A stretch of DNA of 64,000 nucleotides, taken from Phoebastria nigripes. Its lineage: Eukaryota > Chordata > Aves > Procellariiformes > Diomedeidae. The DNA lies in contig JAYKAV010000478.1 in NCBI GenBank assembly GCA_035582835.1, positions 372,001 to 436,000 on the forward strand, written 5' to 3'. The position numbers and the translations under genes are program-made. Under the pieces are notes generated by a model. That model was not told where the DNA came from. It did not search any database and worked only from the letters and a program-made list of their open reading frames with translations. This document shows positions 39,501-51,500 of the stretch, in pieces (position 1 is the first letter of the stretch; each line of letters starts with the position of its first letter).

Positions 39501-42500
39501 CTGAAGCAAAGTCTTTTTTTTAAAGATGACGTGAAACAGGAAACTCTTCCAAACATATATACAAAGAGAGGTGAAGCGTGGCTTGTTCTCACAGTGATAC
39601 ATACCGACTGTGCAGCAGAGAGAGAGATATCACCCATCTGGTTGAGAAAAAACATCCTGGCAATGGTAGGTACCATATCCATGATGAGATGATAGTCCAC
39701 CATGTTGCGAGAGTACATCTCTAATCTCTTCAGGTCATATGGGATGAAAACTGATTCTAATTCAGCACGGCTGATGGCTGATGGGTACAATAAAAAGACA
39801 ACAATGTCACNGTTGTTCTCCATAGCTATCCAGGATCTCAGTATTTAACAAGTTCCTTTTCACATCATTGAGTAAAGGCCAACGGCTATCCCATAGGTAC
39901 NCTTCCCAACACACTTCAGAATTCAACACACTAGGTACAACACTGCTATTCAGACTGGCTTGGTTATTCAAAGTTTTTTCAGACAGACATACGTCCATAT
40001 GAAAAACATTGCAACTGTCAAAACAGACCAGCATATCAACTCAAAGATGCCAGAGAGACTGAAAACAGTGAGGGTTGAGAAACACAGTTTGCCCAGTCTT
40101 CAACTATCTTGCACTGGTTTTGCTGTTAAAGAGCTTTGTTCCCTTGTAGCAGCAACCAAAACTCTTTCACCAAGACAGATACTAAAAACCCATAAGACAC
40201 AGATTACCAAGTTCTCTCAAGAGGACTCCTCTCTGTTAGGCATACTGAGAAAACAGCAATTTGCTTTTAAGCCAGAAGTGACTGTTAGAACTGTCTTCTC
40301 TGGCCCCTTTTTTTATACTGCCTGTGTGTTTCCCCCAACAAGTGCTGCACTGAGCCCAATAACATGCACTTGAACTAAAGCCTCTCTCTTAGAAAGACAT
40401 CACATTCCAATTTCCAAATTTCTGATGACAGCGTTNTTCCTAAGATCCTAAGCAAGCTGCTCTGCCTACTGACCCTTACTATTCAAGGCTTCCCTTTTCA
40501 TTCCATACTGGATTTGGCAGGTGTCAGTATCCATCCATGTTTTGTCATGCATTTAGCTGTTACANTCAAGAGCCCTCTAATTTTGGGTTACTTAAATCTT
40601 CGATCAAAAAAGTAGGAAAAAAAAAAAAAACAAACCACACACCAAAAAACCACCACTACCCGTTTTCAGTGGCAGAAAATGTCCTCTTAGCTTTTACTTA
40701 GAAATACAAGCATTTTTCTGGATAATGGGAACAAAACACAATAACTGACCAAGAACAATTCATGGCACTTCACAAGAGACATCATATAATGCATGTATTT
40801 GAGAACTCTGATAAACATATACATAGATTTTAAACTGCAATCTAACTGAACATTGTGAGCCAGGGTACTCACGTGGTTGTGGCTGCTGTTTGATATTTTT
40901 GTTCTGTAGAATATTCAATGCCAACGAGGGAGAGAACGTGCTGAACTGGTAGGAAAGCAGAGAAAGGAACCGCCTCCTAAAATCTGTAGGACAAGATGAT
41001 AAAATAAATGACTCCTCTGGACCTTTAGAATAAATATCCCAGAAGATTATTCTAGCNTTGGCAAAATCAAAGTTACCTTTCCAGAAGGCAGTAAGCCAAG
41101 GCTCCTGTTCAGTGTCCTCTTCATTCAGTGTCTTCAGCATGATGCACGAATGCTCGCCAGTCAGGTCGTTCTAATAAATAAGATATATTTCCCATCATCC
41201 CCATGAACCTTTTGCACTTTATGCTCAACGGAAGAAGGCAAAGGTCTTCTAAATCAACACCAACAACTCATAGATCAACTGCTACTGATCACCACTACCT
41301 AACGTAAAACCTATGAACTTCTAGAATTTGGTAAATCCCAGTGCTGAGGGATTTTGGCTTCCTGAGGTAACCAGTAGTCACCAGTATTGCAAATTCCAAG
41401 TACAGCTCAAGAGCCAGAAAAACAAAAGGAAAATGCAGTGACACGGGACAAACAAATTACTCTCTCCAAAAGTACTATAACTGCTAGTGCTATTTTTTTG
41501 TAAACACCTTGAAAAACAAGAGCAGTCAGTTCAAGGGCCACTTGCATATTTTACCAATGACCACATTAATAACCCTCAACAGCGGCACCTTTGCTCTAAT
41601 TTTTAAGTGCAAACTACTTAGAAGACCACATTCACAACCCTAAAACTTTACTCCTTTAGCTAACCATAGGACCAAAGAACACAAATGAACATAAAACAAA
41701 CCCCAAATGTAGTCTCAGAAAACTTTCCTGCCCAAACCACATCTCACAGAAGCTAATGGAAAGATGNCCAGTGATTTCAATAGGGCTGGATTTCATTCAG
41801 AAACAATATGCTACTTACCGGTGTCTGCCTTAGATAAACTGGCACAAATCCAGCACGTTTCCAAAACCTGGGGAAAAGGAAAAGAGAAAATGCACTGAGA
41901 ATTATGGAGCTGTTGATTCTACAATAATACTTGTGGTTAAGTGCAATCTATCTACCATACAAGAACAACTGTTGAAAACTAGGCAAAAGTCTGTAAGACA
42001 CCCCACCAACTAATGAAAATGAACACTGACAGAAAGTAGTAACAGCAATCAAACTGACGGAGGTTCTAACTTAGAGGAGTGGAAAATGATGATTGTGATA
42101 TCAAAAAATGAACAAACTCTCAAAGGCTGAGAGACATGATACAAGAGTTATTGTATTTGACATGCTTCCAGGACCTCCTTTGAAAACAGGCAAACAGGTT
42201 TTGACCAATAATATCGCAGACTCCTAAGGGACACCCTGGGGAGGGGCTGAGGATTTACAGTTTACTTCAGAGACTCTGCTCTTCTTCAATGAATGATGAT
42301 TTTCCCTGGCAACTTCCAGGTTTCAGATAGTCACTTGTGGACCAGAGAGAATCCCAGACTGATCAGCAAAATCCTGCTGACATCCCTTTCCATCCTCCTG
42401 TTCCTTCTTGCATCTTAGTTGTGAACTGATCCTACAATTCATTTTGCCCACTAAAAGGAGGACTAGTATAAAAAGACCTGCTGAGACCAAACATATGGCA

Positions 42501-45500
42501 TCCCAGACAAAAGAAAGAAGCCAGACCCCAGAGCAACTGTCACTGGCAACCTACCTCCACAGGCCATGGGATGACTACTCATCAGCTGCGCAGGATGTTG
42601 CAAAATTTCAGCAGGAAGCCCTACATGTGCGCCCCAGCCTCTCCCTACCCCACTATTCGTCCTTCTTTTATCTATCCCACCACAGCTAACAAATAATTAA
42701 AAAAGAAGTAGTGAAACACTTTATTCTCCCCCTCTGCCCCAAGAAGGATCGTTCAAATAAGACAAGACACCTGAACCATTTGCTTTATAATTTGCAAAGA
42801 TTAAGACTATTTCACAATAACCATTCAGTTCTGATGCTCTCCTGCACAGCTAAACAATTCACCATCACATTTTGGCATGAACTTTGCAGCATGCTTGCCA
42901 TGGAACATGGCTACAGTCTCTGTATCTGAAATGCCAAATCACACATAGCTGTCTAACATTGTTCTGACTGCATCAGTCACAAACTGGCCTCCATTGCTCT
43001 TACTACTTCTGTTGAACTCAGTCTCATCCCATGTGCTTATACAGGACCCTAGGTCCTCTGTAAGTGGGGGCAGGCCAGCAAGGAACCAAGGTTTCAAGTG
43101 ATAAATGACTGCTTTGCTTTTAGGCTAGCAACAGGAAGAATTCTGCATTATTTTGAAACTGTCTCCCAAACTATGGATTCACCACTTCCCACACTATGGC
43201 TAAGAAAGTCTCAGAAACCTAGATATTTTATAGGATTTGATAATACTAAAAAAGTTAGCATTTATAATAAAATCATATGCTTTTATATAAAACTATATTG
43301 TAAAGTGGAGGTAAAACATAAGAAAAATTAATAAATTATGTACAGCTGCAGTAACTCAGTTCCTCCATGGTAAGAAAAGCAAGAAGCAGCTGCAGTTGCT
43401 GGTGAAAAGCATTTACATTACTCAGGAAACTAACAACTAGCTTTGAAGTCAGCAGCAGCTCAAGCTTCTACAGGTCACAGGAAGTAGTATTTAACTTCCC
43501 CCTACTTATTACAGGCTGTTCTTACTTCTCTAGCCTGGAAAAACTGAGCAATTAAAGCTAATTAACTGTTTAGAAGGGTCACAGAGACAACCAAGAAGGG
43601 AATGGATTTTCCCTCAGAAGGCGTTTGAGGAAAAACTACCCTGAAGGATGCACTTAGGATCAGCCCCACTGTACATCAAGAAAAGGTCTTACAGGAGAAG
43701 TGGGCTTGGACCTGTCCCAGTTTTAGAAACCAAGTGATGCATGCAGAGATAAAGAGAACGTCCAAGGGCTAAAATAGCTGCATCTGTATCTATATACATT
43801 ATATTATTTATATATAATAGATATTATTTTAATATATATAATTTATACAGTTTATTTTTGCACTGGATGTAACTAGCAAATAGAATTATGTCTTACTTGA
43901 GTAATCTTGGTGTTAGGCCATAAGATACCCCTAGATAGTCTAGGTTTTCAGCTTGTCTCTCGCTCAGTTTGAGAAGTAAAGGAGGCAAGTCTTTCCGAGG
44001 TGTCACAACCTCTTCTAATAAACTAACAGTCTGAAAGAGAAAGTGGAAATGGGTTAGTAGCAATCCTCACAGAAATCTGCAAATTAAATCTCTTATTCTG
44101 TACAAAAAAATGAGTATTTCCTCCTTACACAGAGAAATCATTATCNAGACTTACAGTGAAAAACAAACAGCTTAGCACAACAGAAAATACGAGAAATGCA
44201 CTTGGCTCCATACCTCACTGCTTACAGTTGCAATTTCTTTTGGCTTTTGAATTGTTTTTTCTTCCAGACATGGAAATTTGCCTTCGTAGTACATCTGCAG
44301 TAAAGTCAGAGCTCTGCTGCCATAGCCCATCTGTGAAGTAGGAACAATACACTATAAGCAAAAAGATGTATCTAAGTTTTTAAGACAGGGCAACAACATT
44401 CTCCCCTTACAAACCCATTAACAATCATCAGTGCAGAAATCACTCAGTCACTACAAAAATGCATTTTCTTTGCTACATAGCAGCTGCATGGAGAAGGACA
44501 CTACAGAACCTGGATGTCCGAAATCACAATGAGAGCCCAGTTGGTAGTTCAGGACTGTGTAATAATTTTTGGCGCTTAACTCTGGCACTTGGAAAATGCC
44601 AAACACCAGCGTGAACATTTGGTAATCTCACAATAAATATCACTGCATCTTGACTGTACACTGCTGCTTGGGATGCTGGCATGCCACAATGCTGCCTAGT
44701 TATATGTCAGGAGCACTGGTTTGCTACCCACCCAGAGGAAAGCAATGCCCCCCAGCCTGCTGTGGCATCGGACCGTTTCTGTGCATCTGACCTCATTCTG
44801 TTACTACCGCTGGCTCAGTGCCCAAGCTTAAAACGCTAAAACGGGAGCAACTGAAATGTTTGCCCTGTTCTTGAATTCTGCCTGTACAGCCATTCTCATG
44901 GTACCACTGCTGACTATTCACAATAACTGGCTCCAAAATACTTTACCCCCTGATAATCTGGATGAACTGCAATACGAACAACACGCCCACCAGAGAGGCT
45001 CCCGAAGTCTGGATCTTGGAACTGCATAAGAGACAAAAGTCAATTTAAAGAACGCAGATGGGTATTCTGGAAATAAGAAATAGTGCTGAAATATATCTTG
45101 GGTGTGAGTATACAGCCAAATTATTCACCTGCTCTGAAATGGTCCAAGGAATAAGATCACCAGAAGCTTTCTTTCCCCTAGAAAGGCTGNTCATGATAGA
45201 CTGGCGAGAGATCTCTCCCTCCAGGCACACCTGCCAGAAAAGGTAAAAGACCATTAATGGAGAAAAAGTGTTTTCTCCTACAGTCACTCCACTACAGCAG
45301 AATCAATATTTAAACTCATGTATTGGGTTTGCGTGGCAAGGTTTTGGTAGCGGGGGGGCTACAGGGGTGGCTTCTGTGAGAAGCTGCTTGAAGCTTCCCC
45401 TGTGTCCGACAGAGCCAATGCCAGCCGGCTCCAAGACAGACCCACCCCGGCGGCCAAGGCCGAGCCCATCAGCGATAGCACCTCTGGGATAACATAGTTA

Positions 45501-48500
45501 AGAAGGGAAAAAAAACAAACAAACCTGCACAACAGCAATTGCAGCCAGAGAGAGGAGTGAGAATATGTGAGAAAAACAACTCTGCAGACACCAAGGTCAG
45601 TGAAGAAGGAGGGCTCCAGGCACCAGAGCAGAGAATCCCCTGCAGCCCGTGGTGAAGACCATGGTGCGGCAGGCTGTCCCCCTGCAGCCCATGGAGGTCC
45701 ACGGTGGAGCAGATATCCACCTGCAGCCCACGGAGGACCCCACGCCGGAGCAGGTGGATGCCCAAAGGAGTCTGTGACCCCGTGGGAAGCCCGCGCTGGA
45801 GCAGGCTCCTGGCAGGACCTGTGGTCCCGTGGAGAGAGGAGCCCANGCTGGAGCAGGTTTGCTGGCAGGACTTGTGACCCCGCAGGGGATCCANGCTGGA
45901 GCAGTCTGTTCCTGAAGGACTGCACCCTGTGGAAGGGACCCACGCTGGAGCAGTTCATGAAGAACTGCAGNCCGTGTGAAGGACTCACATTGGAGAAGTT
46001 CGTGGAGGACTGTCTCCTGTGGGAGGGACCCCACGCTGGAGCAGGGGANNAGTGTGAGGAGTCCTCCCCCTGAGGAGGAAGGAGCAGCAGAGACAACGTG
46101 CGATGAACTGACCGCAACCCCCATTCTCCATCCCCCTGCGCTGCTCGGGGGGAGGAGGTAGAGAATTCGGGAGTAAAGTTAAACCTGGGAAGAAGGGAGG
46201 GCTGGGGGGGAAGGTGTTTTTAAGATCTGATTTTATTTCTCATTATCCTACTCCGATTTGATTGGTAATAAATTGAACTAATTTCCCCAAGTCGAGTCTG
46301 TTTTGCCCGTGACAGTAATTAGTGAATGATCTCCCTGTCCTTATCTCGACCCACGAGCCTTTCATTATATTTTCCTTCCCCTGTCCAGTTGAGGACGGGG
46401 AGTGATAGAGCGGCTTTGGTGGGCACATGGCGTCCAGCCAGGGTCAACCCACCACAACTCAGTTGCTGAGTCCATTATGCAGTATTGACATTTCATGCGA
46501 TCCCTGCTCTGCAACATGATGAGCAAACATGTATGTGCCAACAAACAGGCTCTGCCCCTAAAATCCCTGTCTCAAAAAGCACACCAGCGGGCCAGCCAGG
46601 TACATCTGATGCAGCAGGCGTTACGTTATGTTGCAACAGAAGCCTGAAGAGATTAAAGCATAGAAAGTGCTCTATGCATTTTCTGTAGTCCATCAACAGC
46701 AAACATAAAAGCTCGTCCCACCAATATTTCTCTTTAAATGTCAGATATTTTTCATGTAAATGGGTTTTTTTTCTTTTAAGAAACAGCAGATTTAACTAGA
46801 TGCATCGAACACAGATAATTAAGAATCTGTGTTCTTAAGGAAGGAAGGAAGCATATAGTCAGATACCCAACAGTCAAGGGCTGAAATATTTCCACATCTC
46901 TAAGCATGTACATCAGACGAAGTTTGTAGTTTTGCAGTTCTACTGCAAATAAGAGGAATGCTAGAAACATGGGATAAGCAGAGTGAACCAGTGAACCAAC
47001 TCTCCTTGCAGGAAGTTGAAATGGGAGGACAAAGCTCCTCAGAAGGCTTCTCAGCACAAACACACTGTGGAGACTGGGAGGTCTATGTGAAAGGATCAGC
47101 ATCACAATGTACTTATACAGCAATTAGTGTTAACAAAAGAAAGCGGGGGGAAAAAACCGGCCTTAATACACCGTTGTAAGACACACAAAAACACAGCACT
47201 AAGCTACCATCTACTCCTAGATCGTACACTGCTGTCATAGTACACTGATAGTACACTGTCTCACAGCAGTGTACTGCTTCGTTATTGAACAGTTCACTTC
47301 ATAGATACATGCTGCTCTCTCACCTGAACAACAGCAAGTACTTCTGGTAACGAATTCTGGGTAGGTGGAACAGGTGGCAAAAGGCAAAAAAGATGATGGG
47401 CAGGTGCATCAGAGAGCATCTGGAGGTCATTGGGTGAGTTCTGGAGGGTAAAGACATATCAGGAAGTTGAAGAATTATTCCATGAGAAGACCTTCAAAGT
47501 CCAGTGTAATGTTAGTAGCTGACTTCTAAACAATCCTCCATTTTCTGAATTTAAGGCTATTAAGAAACTTGGAACTAGTACAATACTGATGGATGAAGAA
47601 GTTCACAGGCCAGTTCATGGCTGTTATACTACCAGACAGCATCTGTTTTTCTCAAGCGAAACCTCTTGCTCTAATATGTATGGAACTGAACTTTCTGTTT
47701 TTATATATCTCTTAATCTACCAAACCTTAAATTTTTTAAGTGTCAGATTTTTAGTACTCAGTACTTCAGTAGTTACGGACTTCACCACTCACATTTACTA
47801 GTCACCCATGGTCTTGAAACCTTGAAATGAATTATTACTCTTTTCAGTAGTACAATGGTACTACTCTTTTGGTTAACTTGAGGCTACTAGAACACAGTAA
47901 CGAGAACTCCAGAAGAGGTTCATCACTGATACTATTCTGACAAGCTTGTAGGCTCATCTAGGATTCAGTCTCCAGAATTTCTCAAGACAAAAATATTCCA
48001 GATATCTGTAAATCCAGTATATTCAGCCAAGATCAAGGCAGAGATCTTCTCAGAGAAAGAAGAATACGGATCTGTATACAACAAGAAGCAACTGAAGCTG
48101 TTCAGAAACCTCAATTAGGCCAATTCAACTAGACTGTCATAACAAGCACTGCTCCCTCCACAAAATTCCTAGCTGAAATTTTGATAGAAGTAGCACAAGC
48201 TTTACCTTGTAGTGTGAAGCCACATAGAGGGCCATCAGTCTCTGCAGAAAAACTTCTGATGCTCTGTGGTAACAAAAAAGTGTGTCTCTATTTACGTAGT
48301 ATCTAAACACAGGAGTTAAGGAAACAACCTCCTTGGAAACAAGGAAAAAGCTCCATGTTGGTTTAGGAGTAATATTTTCAATACAGCCTTGGGCTACATG
48401 CTGGCTTGTGCTCTTAGACCCTACAGTTCTAATTACAAGAATGAATGACTTTGGGCACTGCTCACAGCTTTCATACCCTTCATCTGTAAAACTAAACCTT

Positions 48501-51500
48501 TTATAACTCCAACAAGGACTTCCCTTCATTCAACCCTTCCTTAGGATTGTCTCTGCAGTAAAACTGGAGTTTGGTAATGTCCTGGTAACACACACCACCT
48601 GNCTTCTAAGGCAGTGGCAAGAGCTTAAGTCCAGAAGTGTGGTCGTAACGGACTTCTGCCAAAAGATCATGTGCTGAGGTTATCACGTTAGCTGGAGAAC
48701 CCACTATTAATAAGTTGGAAAAAGCCTCCTTCACCTAAAAGCAGTATCTTTTGATCAGAGCACAACATTTGAGTAAGGATACAGGTCACAAGTCTCAGGC
48801 AGCGGGCAGCCGGAGATAATTCTGGTGATGCTGAGACAGTCCAAACACAGCAGATCATTTAGCCACTTTTCAACTGGGTCACCAGGGGCATATCTGATTG
48901 ACTCATGGAGGGAGACTTCATGCAATGTACGAGCTGCAAACAGAATTCAGAGAAGAACATCTAGTGTTGGAAGTTACAGCCAGCAAAGAATCCAATAGGA
49001 TCGGTGTCCTCTGAAAGGCTCCAAGGAGATTAGAAAATCATTACTCGCATAGCTTTCATCTCTTAAAAGCCTTTACATCTGAAAATCATGAGGAAAAAAC
49101 AGAGGAGAGTTCCTTCATTTTCCCATACCACTACCTTCCTACAGCTGCAAAGTATGTGGACACATGGGATACCCACAGGGCTTGCCAGTCAGCAGTATCA
49201 GAGATCATGGTTATACACCGCAGTCCACAATACAACGGAGTACCTGAGGTGAGTTTAGCTGTAGCTGTAGATTTGTTCTCTGCTGTCATGGTGACTTGGG
49301 TTTGTGCACTCTGTTGACGGAGCTGCTGAATGAGCTTCAGAGACAGTGATCGTCCAGTACCCTCGTACCTGAAAAGCAGAAGACAAAAGTCTGAAGCAAA
49401 TAACCGAACGGCAATCCTGAGCCATGGGGAAGCTCCAGCACANAACTAGGCTGCCATCCAGAGCTATGTGCCATTCTGAGGCCTGTGAGGGCCCCAACCA
49501 TCTGTGAGAATCGCTGCCTTTTGATGTTCTTGCGCATGTGGGAGAGGGCAGCCTGCACTGTCACTTTCTTAGTCTCACCATATTGGAAGGAAGATGCCAT
49601 TCTTCCCCCTCTCCTAACAGACTGCAGAATCCTGTTTATGTATTTGCTCTTTGTAGCAGAACAGAAGAGGTGCAAGTCAAACACTTAAGAATCCACAGTG
49701 GAACCAAAGGAAAGCAGCAAGTTCAAGTACGGACTCTTGGTTATTTTAAGGAGCAGTTTCATGACAGATCAAGAATTAAGCATGACCTGATATAATAGTG
49801 TGTAATAAAAAAAAAAAGTACTGCAGGTAAGAAATAGTCCACTGGCACTTGCACAACTGCTTTCCCAGGCAGGCAGTTGCTGCTCAAGCCTTACCCGTTG
49901 ATTGTAGAAGCCATGAAGACAAGATAAGGGCCTAGCAGGTTTTTCACCAGGGGTAGAGGAATGGCGGCAGCTTCATCAATCACAACAAGTTCAGCTTGAC
50001 CCAGTTTCACAGAATCAGCAGGGTGTATGTACTGCAAGGAATGAGAGGACACAGTCAGCATCAACAACAGCTTGTCTGGGAATTAGGGAGATGTCAGAGT
50101 TGGCAAAGCTGGAGCCCTGAAAAGCTGTTTGTTGTCCCTGTTCTCCACTACCATCAAGCCAGAGACTGAAACATGAAAACAAACAGTCGGGAGAGGGTTC
50201 ATGTTACCCTAACAAGGACTGGGTCACACATCTTGTTTTGCACATTTCCACAGAAATTCATCTGCAGAGATCATGACAATAAAGGAAATCTAATCACTAG
50301 AAACATATGCTCTTCCTTCACTGTTTCTTTCACCTTCCTTTTGCTTTTGTTTCAAGAAGAAACCCACAAGCAATTACCAAGGGAGCTTTGTAATCTACAA
50401 GTTATTCACAGAAAGAAGGAAAATATTTTGTTAAAGTCACTTACCAGAAAAAAAGGTCTGCCTTAAAGCAAGATCAATCAGAACAGTTACACATCACATA
50501 AAACGAACATGCTTCAAATCAAAACAACTACAGCATCGGTAAAACCAACAGTCAGGAACAAAAAGTAGAAAGGCAAGAGTGCAAAAGAGGCCAGTTACCT
50601 GAATGGTCTGTCTGTGCTCCTTGAACACATTCACTCTGACAACAGCCTTGTTAAACTCTGGATTTAAAGACTGAACAATCTCATAGTCCAGATGTTCCTG
50701 AAAGAAAACATTGTTAAACAGTATGAACAAGCCAAGATCTAAGAAAAATATTGTTTACCATTATCAGCAAAATAATCTCACTAAGAGTACACTGTTATTT
50801 CAGATTCTAGTTAAAAACTCTTATAACAAAAGCTTCAGAGGCCTGAGAACTGAGAAACTATTTATTTACGTTAAAAACTATTTCACAAAGAAACTGACCT
50901 ACCCAACTTAAAAATAGAGAAGGAAACATAACTGTACTATGATTCATTTTTGCAGAACATTACTAGAAAGGCTGGTAGCTAATATATGTAAACAAAAATC
51001 ACAGATGAGAGGCAAAACCCCTCCTAAACAGGAACACTGTGAAAGTATTGTAAAACAGTCTGCTTTCCTTACCTGATACTGCAGTGCATCAAAGCCTTTA
51101 AATATGAACTCAAAGAGAGTGTGAAGGTTATCAGGGCTTGGAGATGTGACAAAGATATTGGAGTAACTGCACAGAAAAATAAAACAAGAGTTTAACTCTT
51201 TTTCTAACGAATTTTACATATACATACTAAGTAGAATGTTTTCTTTATATGAGGGGTTGATTTTATCTAATAACCAAAACACAGCAGATTCCTTTAGACA
51301 CTTATCTCAATTTATGAGTGATTATTTTGATTTTTAAAGACTGAGGTTTTCTTATTACTATAAAACAGAAAAACTTGACTATCAGTGTATAGAGCAATCA
51401 AAAGATATAAGAAGAATAAAAAGGAGGGATGTAGGACTGGAAATTACAAATATATTCAGAACCTGTCATCTTTTTTTTTTTTTTTTTTTAACTCATGGAT

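Larger units (their letters stand above)
45319..46456 (+). mobile_element. Solo LTR of an endogenous retrovirus (ERVL-like)
   Basis: Begins TGTATTGGGTTTGCG and ends GGTCAACCCACCACA, the TG...CA ends of an LTR. It is flanked by a perfect 5-bp target duplication ACTCA (45314-45318 and 46457-46461); 5 bp fits class III/ERVL integration. An AATAAA at 46267-46272 places the LTR in plus orientation, antisense to NAT10. No internal gag/pol sequence or second LTR is present, so it is a recombined solo LTR. The sequence resembles the long ERVL-type LTRs common in non-galliform birds; this family call is from memory. Reading frames of 168-252 codons within it come from its GC-rich tandem repeat and are not genes. 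Confidence 0.92.
45231..47323. other. NAT10 intron 15, 2.1 kb, enlarged by an LTR
   Basis: It contains the solo LTR at 45319-46456, which is more than half the intron, and a 12-bp inverted repeat at 47224-47274. The rest is unremarkable. Confidence 0.85.

Noticed and set aside
45359..46124. Long open frames on both strands (168-252 codons)
   Set aside because: They lie wholly inside the solo LTR and arise from its GC-rich ~41-52 bp tandem repeat; they contain unresolved codons and no retroviral domain.
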